The translations under genes were made by a program, and so were the position numbers. From JBBDYH01 sp040901795 (lineage in GTDB: Bacteria; Planctomycetota; Planctomycetia; Pirellulales; JALHPA01): 16,780 nt of DNA. Below the pieces are notes generated by a model. The model was not told the origin of the DNA. It saw only the letters and a program-made list of their open reading frames with translations, and made no database searches. Shown here in pieces: positions 1 through 7,586 of the stretch. The stretch is from positions 1 to 16,780 of the forward strand of contig JBBDYH010000124.1 in NCBI GenBank assembly GCA_040901795.1, in the 5' to 3' direction. Position 1 is the stretch's first letter; every line of letters starts with the position of its first letter.

Positions 1-1
1 C

Positions 2-937
2 GCCGTGCTGGAGCCGCTGTTGAAATACAAGCACGACTACCCGCTCTATCACCTGTTGGGCGAGGCGCATTACCAGAAGGAGCAACTCGACAAAGCACGC
101 CATTACTTCGAAGAAGCGATCAAGCTCAATGGCCAGAGCGCCGCCGACCACTACCAGCTTGGCAACATTTATCTCGCGCAGAAGCGGTTTGCCAAGGCGG
201 CTCAGGTTTACGAGCGCGCCGGCCAGCTAGGCCTGTCGAGCGGAGTGTATCACTTCAAGCTGGCCAGCGTCTACTACAACTTGCACCGCTACCTGGGCAA
301 TGTGACCACTGTGGAGATTCGCGGCGGCGAACCTGGCCAGATTAAGAACAACCTGCTGCTTCTCGACCGCGTGCCAGGCGGACAAGATGTGTTTTATGTT
401 GCGCATCCGCAGTCGGCGATTTTTCAGGCCGCCAAGGCGCAAGAACTGGGCATCGACATTTTCGAGATCCGCTTCCTGGAGGCGAACATCTGGCTCTCCG
501 CCAAGCGGTTCGAGAAAGCGGATCGAATTTACGGCAAATTGGAAAACGAGGTTAAGTCTACTGACGCCGGGCTGTTCTGGTTCTATTGGTCTCAAACGGC
601 GCTTGGTCTCGGCGAGCTCGACAAGTATCTCGCCCGCATGGAGAAGGCCATCGTGGCCGACGCCAGCGTCTACAAGCCGATGCTGGCCGACGCCCATGTC
701 ACCATCGCAACGCGGTATCAGCAACAGGGGAACACAGCGAAATACATCGAGCACCTGGCCAAGGCCGTGGTCGAAAACCCGCTTTCGTCCCGGCTCCATC
801 TCACACTTGCCGACGCCTTCTGGCTCGACAACCAACGCGACCAGGCGATCGAGCAGTACAAGCTCGTCTTGGAGCTTGACCCCGACCACGCCGATCGCGT
901 GCGGCTCTTAAACCGCATTCGCGGCCAAGAGGCGTAA
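2..937 (+). CDS. TPR-repeat protein, C-terminal part (partial)
   Basis: The reading frame is open to the left edge. A GTG at position 5 could serve as a start, but the protein opens in the middle of helical repeats, so the true N-terminus is probably outside the window. Tetratricopeptide-like helical pairs are visible at residues about 13-46 (LLGEAHYQKEQLDKARHYF), 47-80 (YQLGNIYLAQKRFAKAAQVY) and 81-95. After a less regular middle, more follow at about 155-185 and 235-300 (LADAFWLDNQRDQAIEQYKL, then LELDPDHA). TPR arrays are protein-interaction scaffolds; nothing here shows an enzyme or names a partner. It ends in TAA and is followed 10 nt later by a terminator hairpin, so it is the last gene of its transcript. 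The TPR call is secure; the biological role is unknown. Confidence 0.8.
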   Translation, partial: AVLEPLLKYKHDYPLYHLLGEAHYQKEQLDKARHYFEEAIKLNGQSAADHYQLGNIYLAQKRFAKAAQVYERAGQLGLSSGVYHFKLASVYYNLHRYLGNVTTVEIRGGEPGQIKNNLLLLDRVPGGQDVFYVAHPQSAIFQAAKAQELGIDIFEIRFLEANIWLSAKRFEKADRIYGKLENEVKSTDAGLFWFYWSQTALGLGELDKYLARMEKAIVADASVYKPMLADAHVTIATRYQQQGNTAKYIEHLAKAVVENPLSSRLHLTLADAFWLDNQRDQAIEQYKLVLELDPDHADRVRLLNRIRGQEA

Positions 938-947
938 TCTTTGGAGT

Positions 948-974
948 GCGGCGACTCGTCGCCGCTTTCATTTT
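948..974 (+). terminator. Hairpin terminator after the TPR gene
   Basis: A perfect 7-bp stem GCGGCGA/TCGCCGC (948-954 and 959-965) with a CTCG loop is followed by TTTCATTTT. It starts 10 nt after the TPR stop codon and fits a rho-independent terminator, although the T tract is interrupted. It could also be one member of a dispersed palindrome family, since other GC-rich hairpins of this kind occur in the window. The remaining 148 bp up to the next start codon show no gene and no promoter I can defend. Confidence 0.6.
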
Positions 975-1122
975 CAATTATCGCTGGCCATAATCGAACC
1001 GGCAGCGACTGCCAAAGTGTATTGAAAAAGAAAGCGAAGACCAGTCATCGCACTCCATAGCGGTCGTGTCACTATCCCGCCTGCCGTTACCATCCCGCCC
1101 CTCCGGTTCCCCCGAGGACCTC

Positions 1123-4100
1123 ATGCGCATCCCCCGCTCGACCGTTTTCAATGGGGGCCTTGCCATTGCACTGCCAGCGCTCGCCATGCTAATGCTCTTC
1201 GTTCCGTCGAGCTTTACCTTCGGTCAAAGGCGCGCACAGCGAGACCTGCCCAAGCCGATCAAAGAGCGGTTCAAGACCATGGAAGGCTTCGAGATCGAGC
1301 AAGTGCTCGGGACTGAAGCCGGGTCGATCGTCGCCATGACGTTCAACGAAGGCGGAAACATCATCGTTTCCACGGAGGGCGGGCCGCTGCGGCTTGTGCG
1401 TTTAACCGCTGCCGGTACAGCGGCGTCGGAAGTCACTCTCTTCTGCGACCAGCTTACCAACTGCCAAGGCATCCTCTGCTACAAAGGCTACATCTTCGCC
1501 GTCGGCAACGGTCCCAGCGGAACGGCGTTCTACCGCCTCCAAGACAAAAACGGCGATGGCACGATCGACAAGACCAATGACACGGGCGAGACGCTATTTA
1601 AGTTCAAAGGCGGCATGGGAGAGCACGGACCGCATCAGCCGGTCGTTGGCCCTGACGGCCTGATCTACCTGATGGTCGGCAACCACGCCTGGTACGGCGG
1701 CGAGCCCATCAAGTCGAGCCCGCACCACCACTACTACGAAGGGGATCTCTTCCGCCCGCGCTACGAAGACGCCAACGGCCACGCGGCGGGCATTCCCGCC
1801 CCCGGCGGCCAGGTTTATCGCTCCGACGTCGACGGCAAGAACGTCGAGCTCTTCTGCAGCGGCTTTCGCAACGCCTACGACCTGGCGTTCAACCGCGACG
1901 GCGAGTTGTTTACGTACGACAGCGACATGGAGTGGGACATCGGTCTGCCCTGGTATCGACCCACGCGCGTCAACCACCTGGTCCCCGGCGGCGAGTACGG
2001 CTGGCGGAGCGGCAGCATGAAGTGGCCGGATTATTACGTCGACAGCCTGGGCGCCACGATCGACCTCGGCCGCGGTTCGCCGACGGGCGTGATGTTTTAT
2101 GAAGGCAGCGCCTATCCCGAAGAATTCCGCGGCGACATGCTGCTGTGCGACTGGTCGCGCGGCTACGTCATCGGCGTGAATCACAATCGCGAGGGCGCGA
2201 CGTACGTCGGCGAGCAGTACATCTTCGTCGAAGGCTGTCCGCTCAATGTCTCGGATATTGAGATGGGTCCGGACAATAACGTTTACTTCTGCACGGGTGG
2301 ACGAGGAACGCAAGGTGGCATCTTCCGCGTCACCCACAGGGATCGTCGGGGAAAAAAGCAGGCGCTCGACATCAATACAGCCTGGGGGCGTGCCGCGACC
2401 GAGCGACTGGTTTTGGGTCGCGAAAAGTGGCTGGATCGGATGCACGAATTCCTGGTGAAGAACGTCAATTCAACGGACCGCCCCCATGTGTTCGACCTCA
2501 TGCTGCGACTGGGCGGCAAGCCGTCCACCGAACTTTTGACCAGCTTTTCGAACGGCACAGATGCGGACCTTCGAACACGAGCTGCGTACGCGATGGGCTT
2601 GCGAAATGACAAGGAAACTGCCGGAAAGCTGGTGGCGATGCTCGATGACACCGATCCGCGCGTCCGCCGCATCGCCTGCGAATCGCTCGTGCGCGCCGGA
2701 CAAAAAGTGCCTGCCGAGAAGTTGCTAAAGCTGCTCGCCGACAACGACCGCTTCGTCGCCTGGGCGGCGCGGCGTGGGGTGGAGCAACTGCCCAAAGACG
2801 AGTGGCAAGCGGCCGTGCTCAAAAGCGACCAACCGAAGGCCTTTAATCGTGGCTCGGTGGCCCTGTTGGTGCTCGAACCCGAACGCGAAACGTGCAAAAC
2901 AATTCTGCAGCAATGCTGCCTCTGGAGTGCGAAGAAACTCAGCGACGACGACCGGCTTGAGCTGTATCGCGTGATGCAGCTTGCGCTCGTGCGCGGGTCG
3001 CTAAAGCCGGGGGAGGTTCGCTTTCTGGGAAGTGCATTTCCCAAGGCGTTCCCTGCGAAAGATTGGCGGTTGAATCGCGAGGCGGCGCGTCTGTTGATTT
3101 ATCTTCAGTCGCCTAACGTGGCCGACAAGATCGTCGAGCAGCTCGAAAGCGCCGAACTGCCGGAAATGGAAAAGCGGCATCTCGCCTTTTGGACGGTGTT
3201 TCTCAAAGCCGGCTGGACGGCCGAGCTCCGCGACAAGCTGCTCACGTTTTACGCCGCACAGCAGAGGATCGAAGGACAAGGCAACAGCTTCCGCGGTTAC
3301 TGGGCCAACGTCTCGCGCGACTTTATGAAGGACCTTTCGCCCGAGGAGAAGCTCGTCCGCATTCGGTCCGGCGCGGCGAATCCGTTGATGGCACTGTCGC
3401 TCGTCCGCGCCCTTGAGGCGCCGCTCTCTGCCGAGCAGCTTGCTGCACTGCGAAAGCTCGACGAGCAATTGCAATCGGCTACGGGCAACGACGCCACAGA
3501 GCTGGCCCAGGAAACGCTGGTCGCGCTTGCCCGCAGCGGCGATGAAGAGGCGATGACCTATATTCACCAGGTGTTCGACACGCAACCAGAACGCAAGCCA
3601 GCCGCCGCACGCGCGATCGCGCAGTTCGCGCTGGCTAAAGAACGCCGTCCGCAAGATTGGGACTTGCTCATTCGCTCGCTTACAGTCGTCGAAGGAGAAA
3701 CCGCCCGCCAGGTGCTTCAGTCTCTCGCCCGCTTCGAACCAAAAGATGTGACGCCGCAAATGACGCGGCAAGTCATCCTGTTGGGCCTGAAGCTCCGCCG
3801 GCAAGGCGCCCAGCAGGCCAGTGGGCTCTTGCGCCGCTGGACGGGCGAGCGCATCGGCGGCTTTCGTCAACCGCCGGAACAGACGATGGCCGCCTGGCAA
3901 AAGTGGTTCGCGGAAAAGTATCCCGATCAACCCGAGGCCAGGCTGCCGGTCGATTCCGCCGCCAACAAGTACACGCTCGACCAGCTCATGGAGCATCTGG
4001 TCACGCGGGGCGAGCACGGCGACCCCAATCGCGGCGCAGTGGTCTTCGAGAAGGCGCAGTGCATCAAGTGCCACAAATACGGCGACCGCGGTGAAGGGAT

Positions 4101-5040
4101 CGGCCCCGACCTGACCAACGTGAGCAAGCGGTTCCAGCGGAAGGAGATTCTGGAGTCGGTGCTCTATCCGTCGCAGGTCATCTCCGACCAGTTCGCCGGC
4201 AAGACGGTTACCACGAGCGGGGGCTTGCAATATACCGGTCTCGTGGCCGAACAAGGCGGCACGCTCGTCGTCCTCACGACCACTGGCGAAAAGATCAACC
4301 TCAATAAGAGCGACGTGGAAGAAGTGGCGCCGAACAGAACCTCTGCCATGCCCGATGGACTCTTCGCCAATTTGTCGCTCGAAGAAGTTTCGGACTTGTT
4401 TGCCTACCTCTCCACGAGCGAACCGCCCGCCGATTCAACTTCGCAACCCACGCCAGCCGCCGGCTGGATCGAGCTCTTCAACGGCCGCGATCTGACCGGC
4501 TGGGTGATCGAGGGTACGAAAGAAAACAAGAAAGGGGACGAGCCGAAGCCAATTTGGAGCGTGCAGGATGGACTGATCCATTGCGAAGGGGACGGCTTCG
4601 GCTTCTTGCGCTACGACCGCGAGTTCTGCGATTTTGTGCTGCACGCCGAATATCGACTCACGAAGGGCTGCAACTCCGGCATCGGCATCCGCCACGCCAA
4701 GTTCACGGGCCGCAGTCAAACTCGTCCCTCGTTTTCCGGCTACGAAGTCCAGCTCCTCGACGACGGCGGCCGCCAGCCGAACAAAGGTTCCTCCATGTCG
4801 CTCTACCGATACGTGGCCCCCAAGTCGCTCCCGGTGAAAAAGCCTGACGAATGGAACACCGTCGAGATCGAATGCCGCGGACCGCGGATCAAGATCACGC
4901 TCAACGGCGAGCTCGTGCAAGACGTCGATCAATCAACCCTCGACGACATCAAGGACAAGCCGCTGTGCGGGTACATCTCCGTGCAGAACCACGGCAAGAC
5001 GATCGACTTTCGCAATCTGCGAATGAAAGAGCTGCGATGA
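1123..5040 (+). CDS. Secreted propeller-HEAT-cytochrome c-DUF1080 fusion protein
   Basis: A large multidomain exported protein. The chosen ATG at 1123 has GAGGA five bases upstream and gives a signal peptide (MRIPRS, then a hydrophobic stretch to about residue 35); the longer GTG start at 1066 would bury it behind 19 extra residues. Residues about 45-435 form a membrane-bound-dehydrogenase-type beta-propeller related to PQQ sugar dehydrogenases (GMGEHGPHQPVVGPDGLIYL near 164, GGEYGWRSGSMKWPDYY near 293). Residues about 440-930 are helical HEAT-like repeats (LDDTDPRVRRIACESLVRAG). A c-type heme site C980-I-K-C983-H984 is followed by GIGPDLTNVSKRF, typical of the Planctomycetes/Verrucomicrobia heme domain. 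Residues about 1113-1305 are a DUF1080 (3-keto-disaccharide hydrolase) domain opening with WIELFNGRDLTGW. Family knowledge suggests periplasmic carbohydrate oxidation or hydrolysis with electron transfer; the substrate is unknown. The stop lies 7 bp from a convergent gene. Confidence 0.9.
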   Translation: MRIPRSTVFNGGLAIALPALAMLMLFVPSSFTFGQRRAQRDLPKPIKERFKTMEGFEIEQVLGTEAGSIVAMTFNEGGNIIVSTEGGPLRLVRLTAAGTAASEVTLFCDQLTNCQGILCYKGYIFAVGNGPSGTAFYRLQDKNGDGTIDKTNDTGETLFKFKGGMGEHGPHQPVVGPDGLIYLMVGNHAWYGGEPIKSSPHHHYYEGDLFRPRYEDANGHAAGIPAPGGQVYRSDVDGKNVELFCSGFRNAYDLAFNRDGELFTYDSDMEWDIGLPWYRPTRVNHLVPGGEYGWRSGSMKWPDYYVDSLGATIDLGRGSPTGVMFYEGSAYPEEFRGDMLLCDWSRGYVIGVNHNREGATYVGEQYIFVEGCPLNVSDIEMGPDNNVYFCTGGRGTQGGIFRVTHRDRRGKKQALDINTAWGRAATERLVLGREKWLDRMHEFLVKNVNSTDRPHVFDLMLRLGGKPSTELLTSFSNGTDADLRTRAAYAMGLRNDKETAGKLVAMLDDTDPRVRRIACESLVRAGQKVPAEKLLKLLADNDRFVAWAARRGVEQLPKDEWQAAVLKSDQPKAFNRGSVALLVLEPERETCKTILQQCCLWSAKKLSDDDRLELYRVMQLALVRGSLKPGEVRFLGSAFPKAFPAKDWRLNREAARLLIYLQSPNVADKIVEQLESAELPEMEKRHLAFWTVFLKAGWTAELRDKLLTFYAAQQRIEGQGNSFRGYWANVSRDFMKDLSPEEKLVRIRSGAANPLMALSLVRALEAPLSAEQLAALRKLDEQLQSATGNDATELAQETLVALARSGDEEAMTYIHQVFDTQPERKPAAARAIAQFALAKERRPQDWDLLIRSLTVVEGETARQVLQSLARFEPKDVTPQMTRQVILLGLKLRRQGAQQASGLLRRWTGERIGGFRQPPEQTMAAWQKWFAEKYPDQPEARLPVDSAANKYTLDQLMEHLVTRGEHGDPNRGAVVFEKAQCIKCHKYGDRGEGIGPDLTNVSKRFQRKEILESVLYPSQVISDQFAGKTVTTSGGLQYTGLVAEQGGTLVVLTTTGEKINLNKSDVEEVAPNRTSAMPDGLFANLSLEEVSDLFAYLSTSEPPADSTSQPTPAAGWIELFNGRDLTGWVIEGTKENKKGDEPKPIWSVQDGLIHCEGDGFGFLRYDREFCDFVLHAEYRLTKGCNSGIGIRHAKFTGRSQTRPSFSGYEVQLLDDGGRQPNKGSSMSLYRYVAPKSLPVKKPDEWNTVEIECRGPRIKITLNGELVQDVDQSTLDDIKDKPLCGYISVQNHGKTIDFRNLRMKELR

Positions 5041-5047
5041 TTGCGCT

Positions 5048-5569
5048 TTATTCGTCATCGTCGCCGTCCCAGTGCTCCTCGTCATCTGGATATTGTGGCG
5101 GTGACTCGCCGCGCCGCTCGATAATACGCGGATATTGCTCTCCATCCAGAGGAGCATTTGTGGCTTCAACAGTCACTACATGCCACCATTCGTCACCGAA
5201 ATCGAAGAGATACAGAAAGCTCTGCCCAACGCGCAGTGAGAGCGAATCTAGCCGCGCATTGGCCGCGTTCTGTAGTTTGAAGTTTTTGAAGATACCCTCC
5301 TCCCGGCAAACAACGGGATGAGCGTATTGGCGGGCGTCCGCCACTATCGCTCGGCCCCTGCTCCCTGGCCTGGGAAAGTAGAACGAATAAAGATGCTCGT
5401 CTCCTCGATCGAAGGCGTTATAGATCATCTCGTGAAGGTCGTCGAGTGTCTGCGAGCCGCGAAGAGCGATTCGTCGCCAGATTCGCTTGTTCCCTCTTAA
5501 AGCGACCTTCAGCACATACACCAGTGAGTCGTCACGCTGTGCCATGACACGATTCCATTCGGCTAACAT
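5048..5569 (-). CDS. pRiA4b ORF-3-like domain protein
   Basis: A 173-residue protein that is nearly all one plasmid pRiA4b ORF-3-like domain. The family signature is visible: LVYVLKVALRGNKRIWRRI near the N-terminus, TLDDLHEMIYNAFDRGDEHLYSF, then FLYLFDFGDEWWHVVTVE. The C-terminus is acidic (DDEEHWDGDDDE). The domain is widespread and its biochemical role is not established. The start is uncertain: the ATG at 5569 sits at the edge of a degenerate repeat without a Shine-Dalgarno site, and the ATG at 5545 (165 residues) would also keep the whole domain. It follows the beta-helix gene by 52 bp on the same strand and converges with the heme protein, with 7 bp between stop codons and no hairpin there, so the two transcripts may overlap. 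A second member of the family lies at 13801-14952. Confidence 0.82.
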   Translation of the reverse strand: MLAEWNRVMAQRDDSLVYVLKVALRGNKRIWRRIALRGSQTLDDLHEMIYNAFDRGDEHLYSFYFPRPGSRGRAIVADARQYAHPVVCREEGIFKNFKLQNAANARLDSLSLRVGQSFLYLFDFGDEWWHVVTVEATNAPLDGEQYPRIIERRGESPPQYPDDEEHWDGDDDE

Positions 5570-5624
5570 CGTTCGTCATTCGATATTGGGACTTCGTTCG
5601 TCATTCGGATTTCGGCATTCGTCA
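5570..5624. repeat. Degenerate short repeat, TTCGTCATTCG type
   Basis: Two exact copies of CGTTCGTCATTCG (5570-5582 and 5595-5607) and a third weaker copy, ATTCGTCATTTC (5617-5628), alternate with ATATTGGGA and GATTTCGGC spacers. The array fills the gap between the beta-helix stop codon, which it includes, and the ATG at 5569. It looks like low-complexity sequence that has expanded between genes rather than a binding site. I see no other signal in this gap. Confidence 0.6.
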
Positions 5625-7445
5625 TTTCATCGGCGGCGTCCACGTCTCCGCCTCGATAAGCCGATTGTCATCCAGCACCATCAGCTTTTCGTTGGTGTTG
5701 TTGTAGCGAAACGGCGGCGTCTTCGGCTTGCTGACAAGCTGGTTCTTGCGGAGCGTGTTCTTGCCGGCCTTGTGCAAGCGGATCGGGCTCTTGGCGATGT
5801 TATAGATCACGTTGTTTTCGACAAGCATTTCGCTCGAGCCCTCGTCCATGAAGATGCCGTTGCTCTCCGCGCGGCCCGCGTTCACCGGCAGGTCGTGGAT
5901 CACATTGCCGCGGAGCACCGTGCCGGGTTGCCGGCCCAGCGTGTAAATGCCGGCGCCGTCCGACAGCAACTGCATCACGTGGTGAATGTGGTTGGAGCTG
6001 ATGACGTTCCCTTCGCAAACCGTCGGCGTCATGCTCCAATTCCAGCCGACTGAGACTCCCGTATATGGCAAATGGCCAATCTCATTCGACGAGACTTCGG
6101 TGGCCTTGGCCATCCCCACCCACACGCCGACCGCGCCATGGTAGATCGCGCCGCAGTGCTCGATTCGGTTGAACACAACAGCGTTGCCGTGCGAGACTGG
6201 GTTCAGCGCCGTCCCTGCGGCGATCGCCTGTGCGGAGGGTACGTCCACCTGCGGCTGGCCGATATTGACGCCGTTGCCGGCCACGTCGCGAATGCGGCAC
6301 TTGCTCACGCGGTTGGTCTTGCACGCACGGCGAAACCAGACCGCCGTGCCGCCCAGGTTTTCGAATCGGCAACGGTCCAATGCGCAGTTCTCGGCGGCGT
6401 CGAAGGTGACTGCGGCGGGTATCAGCTCGCTGGGCGAGTTGGGATCGCCATGCCGCACGGCATGCGTTGTGGCCTGGCTTTCCGCGTAGCCCCCCGGCGG
6501 CAAGGACCATGCACAGTGAGCGAACGTCACGGCCTCGAAACGCAGGTTGTGCACCGGTCGCGCAGCCGCCTCGTCCCCTTGGACATTGAGCAATCCTGTC
6601 AACCGCGGTGCAATCGCCTTGGTTTGCTCGATCGTCTCGCCTGCTACGGGCCAGTACGACAACACGCCGCTCTCGGTGTCGAGATACCACTCCCCCGGCG
6701 AGTCAAGCAGCTCCGCAGCGTTTTCGATGGCGTACCGCGGATGCTGCTCGTAGTTGTCGATTGCGAAGTACGGCGCCGGCCGGCCGATCGGCGCCTGGAA
6801 GCGAATGGTATTCGCCTTCTCGTCAATGTCGGCAACTGCGATACGCGAGATCGACCAATCGTGCAAAAAAACGATTTCCGCCTGTGCCAGCTTGCTGAAC
6901 CGCTTCAGATCTCCCGCCTTGAACTGGAAGCTTGTGCGTTTGTCAGGACCCGCCTTGACCACACGAAAAAAACCGGTCGTCGGCGTGCGGGCCCGAGTGC
7001 GTCGCTCGCCGTTGACGAAGAGCTCGCGGAATTGCCAGCCGGCGGGAACCTTCGTTTTCCAGAGTTGACCGTCTCTTTGCCAACCGCTGATTTCAGTACC
7101 TCCCGAAAGGAGCACGGGCACGGTCGCCTGGGGGTTGGCTTTATAGGTGACGATCGAGTCCTTTACCGTGGGCGAGTCTTCGGCCGTGAATTTCAACGGG
7201 GCATTGAGGTAATACGTACCTCCCTCGATGAGCACGGTCACGTCGCCCGGCTGCTTTTGTTCCTTGAGGAACTTGCGAACCGCTTGCTGCGCTTCTTCGA
7301 TCGTGCGGAAGGTCCGCTCAGGCTCAGGCGATTTTTGGTAGTTGACGTAGAACGTGGCCGATTGGCCGAGCGAGCTGCGTGCCGTCAGCATTGCCAACGT
7401 CAGCAGCAGGAACGCCAGAAGAAGCCGTACTCGGATGCCCATCAT
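5622..7445 (-). CDS. Secreted right-handed beta-helix protein, possible glycoside hydrolase
   Basis: A 607-residue protein with an N-terminal signal peptide (hydrophobic LLLAFLLLTLAMLTA, then cleavage near SLGQS). The opening FYVNYQKSPEPERTFRTIEE, followed by VTVLIEGGTYYLNAPLKF and LLSGGTEISGWQ, is the usual start of large extracellular parallel beta-helix enzymes. FRELFVNGERRTRARTPTTG near residue 145 follows. Residues about 340-590 contain the helix rungs (NCALDRCRFENLGGTAVWF, CKIRDVAGNGVNI, GNVIHDLPVNAG, ENNVIYNIAKSP). The layout recalls GH141-like proteins, but I cannot assign catalytic residues, so activity on pectin or other polysaccharides is inference. ATG codons occur at both 7445 and 7442, and a weak GGAG lies 11 nt upstream of the first. 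It lies 141 bp downstream of an altronate-dehydratase-family gene on the same strand and may be cotranscribed with it. Confidence 0.85.
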   Translation of the reverse strand: MMGIRVRLLLAFLLLTLAMLTARSSLGQSATFYVNYQKSPEPERTFRTIEEAQQAVRKFLKEQKQPGDVTVLIEGGTYYLNAPLKFTAEDSPTVKDSIVTYKANPQATVPVLLSGGTEISGWQRDGQLWKTKVPAGWQFRELFVNGERRTRARTPTTGFFRVVKAGPDKRTSFQFKAGDLKRFSKLAQAEIVFLHDWSISRIAVADIDEKANTIRFQAPIGRPAPYFAIDNYEQHPRYAIENAAELLDSPGEWYLDTESGVLSYWPVAGETIEQTKAIAPRLTGLLNVQGDEAAARPVHNLRFEAVTFAHCAWSLPPGGYAESQATTHAVRHGDPNSPSELIPAAVTFDAAENCALDRCRFENLGGTAVWFRRACKTNRVSKCRIRDVAGNGVNIGQPQVDVPSAQAIAAGTALNPVSHGNAVVFNRIEHCGAIYHGAVGVWVGMAKATEVSSNEIGHLPYTGVSVGWNWSMTPTVCEGNVISSNHIHHVMQLLSDGAGIYTLGRQPGTVLRGNVIHDLPVNAGRAESNGIFMDEGSSEMLVENNVIYNIAKSPIRLHKAGKNTLRKNQLVSKPKTPPFRYNNTNEKLMVLDDNRLIEAETWTPPMK

Positions 7446-7552
7446 GCCGTTAACAACTCCGTTTTAGGCTTCTGCTGACCGCGGCATGTCTGCCAGTTCG
7501 CACCGCAGAGCGGCGTCCGCAACGTTTCCACGCGAGCATGGCGGCGAGGACA

Positions 7553-7585
7553 AACTCCGCATTCCGCGCTCCGAACTCCGCACTC
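7553..7585. repeat. Low-complexity CTCCG(CA/AA) repeat downstream of uxaA
   Basis: The 141-bp gap between the UxaA-type gene and the beta-helix gene ends in a run of degenerate units: ACTCCGCATTCCG, CGCTCCGAACTCCGCACTC. On the minus strand this reads as repeated GAGTGCGGAGTTCGGAG-type units. It differs in sequence from the repeat at 5570-5624 but has the same style and the same place, next to a stop codon. The rest of the gap (7446-7552) shows no gene or clear hairpin. Confidence 0.5.
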
Positions 7586-7586
7586 G

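Noticed and set aside
1022..1050. TTGAAA as a -35 box upstream of the heme protein
   Set aside because: No acceptable -10 hexamer at 16-18 bases; housekeeping promoters of this lineage are also poorly matched by that consensus.
1594..2445. A 283-residue minus-strand frame opposite the propeller
   Set aside because: Shadow of the propeller coding frame, rich in Ala and Val with no recognisable protein pattern.
3001..4254. A 417-residue minus-strand frame inside the heme protein gene
   Set aside because: It is antisense to the HEAT and heme region of a clearly real protein and has no recognisable domain.
6072..7478. A 468-residue open frame opposite the beta-helix gene
   Set aside because: It is the antisense of a well supported protein with a signal peptide and repeat motifs; the reading is rich in Arg, Ala and Val with no family-like motif, as expected from GC-rich shadow frames.
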